Origin: Cochliopodium minus
Lineage: Eukaryota; Discosea; Himatismenida; Cochliopodiidae
Reading direction: 5' to 3'
Length of the DNA stretch: 20,444 bases
Assembly: GCA_024220525.1 (NCBI GenBank)
Contig: JAMYWO010000079.1
Coordinates: 6,389 to 26,832, forward strand
Shown: positions 1 through 10,232 of the stretch, piece by piece
Numbering within the stretch: the first letter of the stretch is position 1
How the letters are laid out: the number at the start of each line of letters is the position of its first letter
Translations under genes and position numbers: made by a program
Notes under the pieces: generated by a model
Seen by the model: the letters and a program-made list of their open reading frames with translations, nothing else
What the model was told of the DNA's origin: nothing
The model's database searches: none

Positions 1-98
1 TTTCTTTGTTAGTTATCAAACAAATATTCACTTATAATTAGTTTATATCCAATGGATTTAACCACCATATCAAAAAAATGAATAAAATAAAATCAACA

Positions 99-2451
99 AT
101 GGATATTGAGAAAAATGAAGCCTGTATACAACCAATTAGAAGGAGGAATATTTTCGTGAGATATTTTGGATGGCCTGTATTCCAAATAATAATCAATTTG
201 ATTTGCCACATTGCACCATTTGTTTATTTGATGGCAAGTAAATAAAATTATAAAGATGAAATATAATATTTTTGAAAAAAAAATAATCATTTATTTTAAA
301 AAATCAGCCAAAAAATTAAAAGACACTCAAAATAATATTGAACCTGGAAAAATAGGGATATTCTCTATCAGACATTATACAAGTAAAAAAAAAAACTTAA
401 AACTGATTAGAACAAAAAAAAAATTTTAATACAAAACCTGATCAAACAAAATTAGGTTGGGGATTGTTCATACAAGTATTTTATTACATGGTGGCTATTG
501 TTTGGGATTTTCTTCCAGAAACAGTTATACAAATAAGAAGATTCAAAAATAGATATTTTTATGTGAGAGAAAGGTTTTTCTTTGTCTTTTTCACAGTGAG
601 CATGATCTTTGGTTTTGGAGGTCTGATTGCACAATGGCTGTTTAGTTTAATATCAAATGAATCCCCTTCAAAGCCAACTGAAAGTATTTTTTCAGAAATG
701 GGACTTTTGCATTTACTCTCCGCCATATTCGCAATGACAGAAGTCCGTAAAAGAAAAAAATTTTCAAAATTTAATTTTAAATGATTTAATTTAAAATGAT
801 CTAACCTTATTAAAATTTAATTTACAAAAGTTCTTGTTCCACATCGAAAAAGTAACATTAAAATAGTGTGGGTCGACCTCATTGTCATTTTCATCGTCGC
901 TACTTCCTATTTACTTTGGGACATAATTCAGTACAACCTGACGGGAGAGTACGTTTATGGTTGGGAAAAAACCACAATGGCAGCCATCATTGTCTTTTTC
1001 ATTTCACATTTGCTCGCTTATTTTTTGGGTAGGCTTATAGTGGGTATCTTGAATATTCCCAGAAGAAGAGCACTCGAAAGAGATCCCGGATGGAACTATT
1101 ACTACATCAAACTTTTTGATCAAGAAAAAGATTTGCTCCCTCTCGAAAGTATTTTGTTGAAAGAAGGAGAAGAGGAAATTGTTCCGCTTCTTAGGCAAAA
1201 CGTAGAAAATGTCAATCAAGCCCAATTATCTACCATCATAGAAGAAACTCCCCAAGGTAGACTACATTTGCTTAGGTACATTTACCTCTTTCTTGGTGTT
1301 ATTCTAACCATTGTCTTTTTTGTTATGCTCGCTTTGGTCTTTTGGTATATGAATGGAGGTATTTATCAAGATTTTACAAACCGAATAGGAACTTCAAATG
1401 ATGGAATACATCACGTCTTTTGGGAATCCACGTTGTCCAAAAATGGGATCCTTTCTCAACAAGATTGCAAAAACATCGTCCTTAAAAAAACAAATGTTCT
1501 TTACTCCTACGTTTCCCTTTATTTTTGTAATGGCACAAATTCAGATAATAGGACGGTAGACAACATGATGATGGTTGAAAAAATATTTTATAACGATTCC
1601 TCTTCAATTCAATACTACAAAAGAAATGGCTCTGTCGAGAATTTCATCGAATCTCAAGGATCTATGGGACTTAAAATACAAGTTGTAGAACCTTTTTCTC
1701 TAGGAGAATATGTTTATTGTTATCTCAGAATAGGAGTTAATTTAAGGTTAAACAAAAACTTATATATTTAAAAACTTTATTTTCAATTAAACTAATGATA
1801 TAATTTTTTAGATATGATTTTTGGGGAGGAGGATTGGTTAGAATTAAGATTTCAGATTTTTTCGATCTTGATGTTGATCAAATAAATTATGAAAGGGTTT
1901 ATGATGATACGAACATTTTCCAAATAGATATTTTAACGCTCGTGAAAGGAATACCTGACGAAAATATTTACTTCTACTTCAACTGCGAAACGATTGATCC
2001 ATCTCCTGCTTTATGTTTGGCAAGATTAAATGAAAAACAAATAGAAGATGATTCTCTACCTTTTCAATATTACCAAGGAATAAAAAATGGAAACCCTTCT
2101 TTTGATACAAATGTCATTACTCGATCAACACCTCTTCCAATAGACAATCCTCCTTCAAACCCCTTTTCAATCGTATGGAGTCCAACAATCTCAAAGTTTA
2201 TTCTCATTTTTAATGGTTGGCTTTCTCAAAAAATCAAAATAAACTATGGTGAGACATGTTGGGGACCTTTTTACTCTCCCAAAACTGTTTTTATTTACAA
2301 TGGAACTGTAAACAACTTTGATGGTTTGATCTCCTCTTCTTTCATCAATTATTTTTCGGAATCTGGGACTTCAATCAATTTTACTTTTTCTGTCAATGGA
2401 GGATATTCTCCTTTCCAAACTACCCTTTCTCTTCATTATAAAACTATATAA
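99..2451 (+). CDS. FAR-17a/AIG1-like membrane protein fused to a glycosylated ectodomain
   Basis: Five exons by splice sites and phase: 99-237, 308-382, 456-746, 831-1746, 1812-2451, giving 686 residues. Residues 1-245 read as a six-helix FAR-17a/AIG1 (ADTRP) domain, a family whose animal members are Thr/His hydrolases of fatty-acid esters of hydroxy fatty acids. The Thr/His pair looks kept: Thr71 lies seven residues before a conserved Gln, as in AIG1, and His157 lies ten before a conserved Glu. A YLLW...TGEYVY stretch matches the AIG1 helix 5 region. A charged linker, a seventh helix (about 318-341) and a roughly 345-residue C-terminal domain follow. That domain has at least six N-X-S/T sequons and Cys residues, so it probably faces outward or the lumen. 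I do not recognise it. No Met or stop separates the two parts. An in-frame ATG at 78 would add seven residues. A later acceptor at 866 is possible but would delete 12 residues expected in the family. Confidence 0.82.
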
Positions 2452-2729
2452 AAAAATTAAAAAAAAAAATTGTTTCAAATTTTATAGAATTTTTATTTGG
2501 GTATACATGCAAAGTTATAGAAATAATATTTGAATAGATCATAACAAGGAAAGAAATATATTTCCAAATATGAGAAATATCTCTACACTTCCAATTTTTC
2601 ATCTAATACATTCTTCAAATGGGTTATTTTCTTGAATTATTCAATGATTCCACAATTTATAATTTAGGATTGAAAAAAGTAAGGTTGAAAAATAACAAGA
2701 TATCTAACTGTATTTTTATATATATGAAA
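2452..2729. other. Convergent intergenic region
   Basis: This lies between the 3' ends of two converging genes. It is AT-rich with short open patches on both strands, none with matching splice sites and phases. I see nothing else in it. Confidence 0.5.
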
Positions 2730-3564
2730 TTATATGAATTTTTCTTTCATGATCTCTCTCATTAACTCAGATCTGGTCGTTTGTGAAAGATAGAACAAAA
2801 AAAAAATCACCTCAATGAAAATCAACCAACAGAAATAATAGAAAATATTCTTTGACAAAAAAAACTATCCAATGGTTTGTATTTGAAGTTATCATGATTA
2901 TTTCAGTTGCCTTTACAATCAGGAATGTATTAATTTAATTTTTTTTTTGTAGATATGTTTTTCAAAGAGATTCACGACTCTATCAAAAAAAATTGCTAGG
3001 AAACCCTTCTCTAACTAATCTTTTGTTTTATCAAAAAAAAAAAATAGTTTAACAGTTTTACAACTGAGGATGTTTTCAAAAATTAGACTATTCCTTTCGA
3101 AATAATCTTGGGTGCTTTGAATTATAGTTTTCAATTAAGCAATTAGAATGACTCCCTTTACAGGACATTGTCGATTCTAAATCCCTATGTAAAGACGTGA
3201 AATAACAAAACTAGATTTTTTTTCATTTTAAAATAACAAAAATTATAAAAATTTTCATAAAAGGGGATGTTTGATTTGAATATAATTTTTACTTCAAATT
3301 CCAAGATAAATGTTAATCTTTTCAATAAACAAGAATCTTTAGATTCAACCAAATGATAATCCTGGAAAAAATCAAAATTTGAAAGAATATACAAATGAAA
3401 TAATTATTACATGATCAAATGATTGGTCACTTTGAGTAATTTCAATATACTTGGGTGATCCCTCCTTTATTTGCAATTATTTTCATTTTTCTCATCTTGA
3501 TAATTTTTATAAATTTTCACTTTTATCTGAGTGATATACTTTAAATATTTCTTTTCACCGCCAT
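2730..3564 (-). CDS. Small intron-dense gene, 115 residues, unknown family
   Basis: No long open frame covers this gene. I rebuilt it from eight exons on the minus strand: 3559-3564 (ATG GCG only), 3411-3464, 3293-3361, 3162-3184, 3062-3114, 2976-2995, 2831-2910, 2730-2772. All junctions are GT-AG, introns are 47-108 bases as in neighbouring genes, phases agree at every join and the sum is 348 bases including TAA. The predicted protein is soluble-looking and helical, with segments such as YIEITQSDQSF, RLTFILEFEGFRIDN and SELMREIMKEKF. I do not recognise a family. The first 30 residues faintly recall the strand pattern of Skp1/elongin C/BTB folds, which is a guess. The two-codon first exon is the weakest part. 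A donor four bases earlier at the end of exon 5 (after position 3065) also keeps frame. It is divergent from citrate synthase, with 226 bases between the starts. Confidence 0.55.
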
Positions 3565-3790
3565 TTATTCAAGATCTGTATCTATGGAAGCACATTTTTG
3601 ACCTTGTTTTATGATTATATAAAAAAATCATAACGTTGGAGAAATATCGCCCAAATCAATTTCTCCAACTACTTTCATATAAAAGAAAAATCCAATCCCT
3701 TTAAATATTTTTATTGCAAACAAATCAAAAATATTAAAAAAAAAATAAAAAAAAAAAATAACTTTGATATTTTAATTTTTTATTGATAAA
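3565..3790. promoter_or_regulatory. Bidirectional intergenic region with two adjacent hairpins
   Basis: This 226-base spacer separates the divergent starts of the small unknown gene and citrate synthase, so it should hold both promoters. It contains two neighbouring inverted repeats at 3609-3669 and long A/T runs next to the citrate synthase ATG. No specific promoter element can be named. Confidence 0.45.
3609..3669. repeat. Two tandem perfect hairpins in a bidirectional promoter
   Basis: The first inverted repeat has an 8-base stem (3609-3616 with 3626-3633) and a 9-base A/T loop. The second has a perfect 11-base stem, GTTGGAGAAAT at 3635-3645 pairing with ATTTCTCCAAC at 3659-3669, around a 13-base loop containing TCGCCC. 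Only one base separates the two. The second stem is unusually GC-rich for the surroundings. It could be a palindromic protein-binding site, a structured leader or chance. Confidence 0.6.
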
Positions 3791-5393
3791 ATGAAAACTT
3801 CTTTTGGAAAAGTGAAGATTCAAAAATTTGCAAAGATTCAAAAATTTAGAAACTTTTCATCCACTGCATTTGTTCAAACTACTGTAAAAAATAAAAAATT
3901 TCAGCACAATATTACAATTATTTCACTAATATAATAAAATATAAAATAAAAATATTTATATATTCACTTTATAATTTTATATCTTTTCGATTTTTTATTC
4001 TGATATAACATGGATATTTAAAACAAAATAAATAAGACCCTTTATAAAAATTTCTAATATTATATATCTATAGTCTCTTAGAAAAAGATTGGAAGAATTA
4101 ATTCCAGAAAAAGCACAACAAATACAAAAAATTAGAAAAGACCACGAAGATAAATTGTTGGGAACATGTACTATTGGACAAGCATACGGAGGAATGAGAA
4201 GTGTGAAAGCAATGATTTATGAAACATCACTTTTGGATCCAGAAGAGGGAATCAGATTCCGTGGATTGACAATCCCAGATTGCCAAAAACAATTGCCAAG
4301 TGCACCAAATGGAGGAGAACCATTACCTGAAGCACTCTTATATTTATTGATCACTGGAGAAGTTCCAACCTACAAACAAGCAAAGGAAATCTCTGATGAT
4401 CTTGCAGAACGTGCAAAGGGATTGCCTAAACATGTAGTAAGCACCTTGAATCAATTGCCAAAGGAGCTTCATCCTATGTCTCAATTCTCCATTGGTATCA
4501 CTGCTGCACAATCCGATTCCAAATTCGCAGAAGCATACAGAAATGGAGTTGATAAGAAGAAATTGTGGCAATACACTTATGAAGATTCCATGAATTTGAT
4601 TGCTAGATTGCCTCAAATCGCATCTATCATCTACCGTAACATTTATAAGGATGGAAAGACCCCATCTTATGATTCTTCTTTGGATTGGGGTGCTAACTAT
4701 GCTAGAATGTTGGGATTTAACAACACCACCTTTGATGATCTCGTACGTCTCTACTTGGTCATTCACTCTGATCACGAAGGAGGAAATGTTTCTGCTCACG
4801 CAACCAAACTCGTAGGATCTGCTCTTTCTGATCCTTACCTCTCCTTTGCTGCAGGTATGGGAGGTCTTGCTGGTCCTCTTCACGGATTGGCAAATCAAGA
4901 AGTTTTGAGATGGACTCTCGATTTCCTCAATGAACTTGGTGGTGATCCAACCAAGGTCACTGATGAACAACTCACCAATCAATGTTGGTCTACTTTGAAG
5001 AGTGGACGTGTCATCCCTGGTTTCGGTCATGCTGTTTTGAGAAAGACTGATCCTAGATACACTGCTCAACGTGAATTTGCTCTCAAACATCTCCCTGATG
5101 ATCCTCTCTTTAAATTTATTGGTCAAATCTATAAAATTGTTCCTGGTATTCTTACTGAGCACGGTAAGACCAAGAACCCATGGCCTAATGTAGATGCTCA
5201 CTCTGGTGTTCTTTTGAAATACTACGGATTGGTAGAATATGATTATTATACTGTTATGTTTGGTGTTTCCAGAGCTCTCGGTGTATTGAGTTCTTTGATT
5301 TGGGATAGAGCTCTTGGTGCTCCTTTGGAAAGACCAAAATCTGTCACCAGTGAATGGATCGCTCAATTCACTCAACAAGCTGAGAAAAAATAA
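3791..5393 (+). CDS. Citrate synthase, mitochondrial
   Basis: Condenses acetyl-CoA with oxaloacetate, the first TCA-cycle step, in the mitochondrial matrix. Two exons: 3791-3883 and 4074-5393, joined in phase 0 across a 190-base intron, give 470 residues, close to animal and fungal mitochondrial enzymes. Exon 1 (31 codons) is a Lys/Phe/Ser-rich presequence with no acidic residues. It ends near an RNF-SS site that resembles an R-3 type peptidase cut. The mature part matches the eukaryotic type-I enzyme end to end: MSQFS, the active-site stretches [22 protein letters not shown] and [15 protein letters not shown], and the final [14 protein letters not shown] with the catalytic Asp. It looks intact. 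Two oddities are a short internal duplication in the presequence and a change in synonymous codon use along the gene. A long antisense open frame here is a shadow. Confidence 0.97.
3815..3847 (+). repeat. 15-base direct repeat within the mitochondrial presequence
   Basis: AAGATTCAAAAATTT occurs at 3815-3829 and again at 3833-3847, in frame with an 18-base period. The two copies encode KIQKF-Ala and KIQKF-Arg. The targeting peptide seems to have grown by a short tandem duplication. Confidence 0.85.
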
Positions 5394-5501
5394 AATTATT
5401 AAAATATTTTTTAATATATATTTCGAAAGATTTTATCAAAGAAACTTTGAGAAGAAGAGATATTGAAAAAAAATGGATTTTAATTAAATAATTTCTTTCT
5501 T

Positions 5502-8500
5502 TTATTTGTCTTCGTTTGTATCCATATCTTCTTTTTTGACATTGTCATTATTCTGTTCTTTTTCGACATTGTCATTATCATCAACATTTTGATCACCAAC
5601 CTCTGTAAAATTTTCTGCTTCTTTAGGATGTGTTATTAAGATATGGATTTGTAATTCATCCCACTCTACAAAAGGAGTTGAACAATAAGGGCAAGGAATA
5701 AAATCACCAAAAGTTGGTTTAGGAACATTTTCATTAACAATAGGCTTTTCATCTTCCTCCACTTCTATACCACAAAAGTTATAATGGTTATCCCAGTCTT
5801 TATTTTTGATCCATTGATTACACTTGTCACATTTATTTGTTTTGGCTCCACAAGTTTGTTCATGAGACCAAATTTCTATTATAAAAAAGTAAATTTTTTT
5901 TTTTTTATTTAATTAAATAATTAAATTTACCTATGTATGGCATGTCAAGTGGACAGTAACTACACTTTGTTATTCTGTTTGGACAGTCTTTTTCTTGATG
6001 TGCTTTCAACCTAGATTTGTCGACCTCCTCTCCACACTCACAAAACAAAAGTACGTGAGCTTCTTGCAAATGTTTTTCTCTTTGTGTTTTTTGAACCTGT
6101 CAGTAAAAAAAATAACAAAAAAAAAATAAAAAATAAATAAAAATAAAAATAATAAAATTAAAATGGAATAATTTTTACCACTTGACCACACTCAATGCAG
6201 AGCCAGTTCATACGTACACAAGTGGCAAAGTGCAAGTCGTATTTTTCAGGAGGGATGGGAGTCCTACAATTCTCACACTTTTTGAAGTCATTGCCAATAT
6301 AAGATCCCGTCATTTGTCCCTGTGGTTCTTCTAATAAAAAAAAATTAAATTAAAATGTTTTAGGTTAAATCTTTAACAAAATTGTTATTTTTTATTTTTT
6401 TCATTTTTTTTTTTACCTTTTTTCTTTGGAAGTTCCACTTCTTGTTCTTCCTCTTCTCCTTTTGGGACGGTGGTTGGGAGGAGGGACTCTGGAAGTTTTT
6501 CTCCACTCAAAGGAGGAGCAAAGTCGACAGGGATATCACAACCTATTAAAAAATTTATTTTATTTTTTATTATTGATTTTTTATTTTTTATTTATTTTTC
6601 TTTTAATTTGAATAATTTTATTTTTATTTTTTTATTTTATTTTTTTATTTTATTTTTTATTTTTTATTTTCTATTTTTACCAATGATTCTGATTGCGTGT
6701 CCTGGTTGAGTAGTGATCACGTTAAAGTTATACTCTCTATTTCTGTAGTTGACCACCAAGTTGTCTCCACATCCAACAGCAGTATATCTTGAAAGAACCT
6801 AAAAAATGAGTTTAAATAAATCAAAAATAAAATTAAAATTCATAAAAATTGAAAAATAAAAATAAATAAAATTAAAATAATAAATAAAATAAAAAATCAA
6901 AAAAATAATGATAAACAAAAAAATGTTTGTTTTTTGTTTTACCCATTCCAACATCGCTTTGGTGTCTTTTACTTCCAAAAACTTGGCGTCGTGGGGTTGC
7001 AATCTCAAGAAAGTACCCTTTGGCAAGGAAACTCTTCTCACATATATTTCTGAAGCATCTTCTACATCCTGAAATTTTAAAAAAAAATTAAAATTAGAAA
7101 TATTAAATATTAAATGAACAATAAATGAACTAAAAATTTTTTTAAAAAATTTTGGATACCAAATTTTTCATCATCCATTCTGGAACGCAGCAGGTACCTA
7201 AAAAATAAAAAAAAAAAAGGTTAATAAATAAATAAAAAAAAGACATTTCACTTCATAAAAATTGTTTCAAAATAAGAAAAAAAAGTTAATAAAATATCTT
7301 TTAATTAAAAAATCAAAAACAGAAGATAAAAATTAATAAAGATGAAAAAAAATTAAAAAAAAAACAATTTAAAATGAAGAAAAAAATCAAAAAAAACAAA
7401 TGAAAGTAAAATAACAATAAATTACAAAAAAGTTTGTTTAAGATTAATTTTCAAATCAAAAAAATATTTTCAAATAAAGAAATCATAAAAAAAAAATAAA
7501 AAAAAAAAAGTTGTTACCTTCTTCAGCAGAAAATTCAGCGACACCACAAAAACTTCTTTTGTTTTTGGAAGAGATCTCAAAAATCATGGGACTTCCACCA
7601 TCACTCCTGTTCAAACTATTGTCACGCCAATTTTCAGTGTAGAGAGTCTCCAAGGAAGAGGGAGGCAAGACGATACGCCCACCAAACTCGATCTCTTTCT
7701 TTCCGTAGGAGATGGGGGAGATGCAGGCGAATTTCTTCCAGAAGTCTCCTACTGTGGAGAGATCTACGTCTCCTGCTTCGAGATCCACTTTCTTGTCTGC
7801 CAAATGTTGTTTAATTTCTTGTATTGTTTCCAAGATACCTGTATTTTTTTTTTTATAAGTTTCAATTTAATAGAAAATGAAAAAAACAAAAAAAAAACCA
7901 ATAAATCAAAATTTATGTTTTGAGAAATAATAATAATTTATTCAAAAATGAATTAAAGTATTTTCATTTTATTTTTAAAAAATAAAATAAAAGTTAAAAA
8001 TCGAAATTGTTTTGTTAAACAATTTTAAAGTATAAAAAAAAATTAAAGATGAAAAAAAGAATATTTAAAATGATTTTTTTAAAAAAATAAAAATAAGATA
8101 CCCAATTCTTTTTTCCAATCTACATTTTCTTCTATAGACTGAGAAACATTAATGAATCTCATCAAACTAGAAGACAACTCGACATTGGTGTCAACAAACC
8201 TAGGAGAGACCAACCTGATGAGAGGAGTGTCCTTAGGAAAGTCGGTGGGGAACAATATTTCGAGCACGATGTCCTTAGGTTGGATTCTGGAGCTATTGTC
8301 GGAGATGTTGGAGGTGCACAAGGCCCATTCCATTAGTTGGATCCCGAGATTAGAGTCTTGGTCGATGGAATTACCAAATATTCTCACGCACCAATGAAAA
8401 AGATTTTTTCCGAATGGTTTTGCTAAAATTGAGAAAATTAAGAGTATTTTAAAAATAAATTAAAAATTAATAAGAAAGTATTAAAAAAAAGAAATATAAA

Positions 8501-9968
8501 GATAAAATTTATACTAGAATTTACCTATAAAACCGTTTTCTTTTCTTGTGTCCAATTTTTCCAAGATTTCCACTTGACCGAGCAAGTATTTTATAGCTTC
8601 TTCAGATCCACCATAAGTGTTGTATTTTGTATTTAATTCGCTTTAAAATGAAAAGATATAAAAAAAAAAAGAGTAAAAAAAAAAAAATAAAAAAATTTTT
8701 ATAAAGAGAGAAGTTTTTGTATACTTGATTCTGTTTTGGTTCCAGTAGTCTTGAGGCTTTGGCAAAAATTTTTTGAGGATTAAAGGAACTTGAGCACCTT
8801 CAAAAATGGTGTTACGAACAGAACTCAAAGCTCTCATCACATCTCCATTCTTCAAGTGGACCTGAACGATTCTGATCCACTCTTCCACCTCGTAGTTCTT
8901 CTTTCCTTGGTTGTAAAGGTACTTCCTGCATTCTGGAATGATGACATTGTCCCAATCTACCTCAGTAGGCACGACAACTTCGTATTCTTCCTCCTTAACT
9001 TCTACGTTGTTGTTGTTGATATCTGTGTTAAGATTGTTGTTGAGATTATTATTGAGATTGTTGTTTGCTATTGGCAAACTTATGTTTGGAATGTTAAAGT
9101 TGAAGTTAGGAAGATTGTTGTTGGGTCCTGTGTTGTTGTTTCCCATTTGGTTCTTCAAGCTCTCTATTATTTTTGAGAAGGGCGAGTCTATGTTGTCTTT
9201 TCCAGTCTCTAATTGATTCACTATGTTTTCTTTTGCTTCTTGGAATTGTTGTCCGAAGTAGTTGAGAAAGTCAAAGATGGAGGAGTCGCTGTTTTGCTCC
9301 ATCCACAGATTTATACCTGGAACAAATTCTTGGAGGATTTCTGCTTCAGAAAACAAGAACTACAAATTAAAAAAAATAAGATTTCAGTTTGATATGTTAA
9401 ATATTAATTTAATGGAAAGAGATTTAATATTCCTTCCAAATTGAAAATTAATGATAAATCAATTTTGAGTTTATTCAATTTGAGATGGTGTTTTGATATA
9501 TTCAATCATACTGTTCTGGAATTGAAGGATATTTAAATTTTTTTCTTCGTTATAATGATAAATTCGAGAACAAAAGGATATGAGTTTCTATAAAAATATT
9601 TTTTTTTTTAATTTTACCATTGGTTTCCAATCTTGATCTACACCAACTTGGAATAATGAATTTAATGGCCCAACTGAGAAATTTATCATGAAATCTTCAA
9701 TGGATAGGCATTTTAATTCTCTATAATCATTTTTTCTTAACCAATCTTCTATTTTTATTTTCATTTCGACTATCTGTTTCTGATTCTCATTCATATTTTC
9801 AGTATTTGTATTTTTATCTCCCTCAGTAGAGTTATTTTCGCTATTCACAACAACATTTTGATTGTTTTGTGGTTCAGGATTAATTTGGGAAGTATTATCA
9901 TCAGTGGTTGGATTGACATAAGAATTGTTTTCTTTATTATCTTTATTGTCACTGTTATTTTTATCCAT
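5502..9968 (-). CDS. E2-like (UEV) + UFD1 + TRAF-type zinc-finger fusion protein
   Basis: Twelve exons: 9618-9968, 8725-9359, 8525-8640, 8102-8422, 7518-7838, 7160-7197, 6943-7068, 6681-6798, 6417-6542, 6179-6330, 5931-6096, 5502-5875. All phases agree; 947 residues. Residues 1-330 are Asn-rich low complexity plus an unassigned helical region. Residues about 342-495 have the ubiquitin-conjugating fold: an NGFIAKPFGKNLFHW start, a FPTDFPKDTPLIRLVSP strand and a C-terminal ILETIQEIKQHL helix. The HPN motif and catalytic Cys are absent, so it is UEV-like. Residues about 508-690 are a UFD1 domain (for example AEEGTCCVPEWMMKNL). Six Cys/His fingers follow: C736/C739/H751/C755, C762/C765/H777/H782, C787/C789/H801/C806, C813/C816/H828/C832, C839/C842/H854/C858, C885/C888/H901/H906. 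The tail is acidic. The UFD1-to-finger half matches plant PRLI-interacting factor K. A ubiquitin/Cdc48 adaptor role is inferred. In-frame ATGs at 10103 and 10106 could extend the start. Confidence 0.9.
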
Positions 9969-10232
9969 TTTTATTTTATTTTTTTTTTTATAATTATTTC
10001 CAAAATTGGTTCTTTTCTTTAAAAAATAACTTTGAGAATTAGCACAAAAAATACTTTGAAAGAGTCCACTCCATTTAAAATCAATTTCAACTAACAATTT
10101 CATCAAAAATTTTCTTTTCTAAAGACTGGAATAAATTTCTTTTCACAGAATTAAAAAAAACAAGAAGAACATTATTCGAAAAAAAAAAAGCAATCAAAAA
10201 TATACAAACATAAAAATCTCAACATTTTTATT
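9969..10232. other. Intergenic spacer and probable 5' leader
   Basis: This 264-base spacer lies between two minus-strand genes. About 138 bases next to the downstream gene stay open in its frame with ATGs at 10103 and 10106. The stretch just before 9968 is a T-rich run typical of leaders here, so I kept 9968 as the start. Confidence 0.4.

Noticed and set aside
411-455. Earlier acceptor at 410 for exon 3 of the AIG1-like gene
   Set aside because: It keeps frame but needs a 28-base intron and adds a poly-Lys/Asn stretch. The acceptor at 455 gives a 73-base intron and places Thr71 at the family catalytic spacing.
866-866. Late acceptor at 866 for exon 4 of the AIG1-like gene
   Set aside because: It fits the phase but removes about 12 residues that separate two helices in AIG1 relatives. 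The acceptor at 830 restores the family spacing.
2955-2976. Reading the small unknown gene on past 2976 into FEKHIY and a Lys run
   Set aside because: The continuation enters a poly-A stretch and stops. Using GTGAAT as donor gives a normal 65-base intron and leads to two further in-phase exons.
4344-5378. 344-codon antisense open frame opposite citrate synthase
   Set aside because: It is a by-product of codon use on the coding strand, with no family resemblance. The sense strand is an unmistakable conserved enzyme.
8152-8397. Open frame on + opposite the E2-like exon
   Set aside because: It is the shadow of a minus-strand exon that has splice sites, phases and family motifs.
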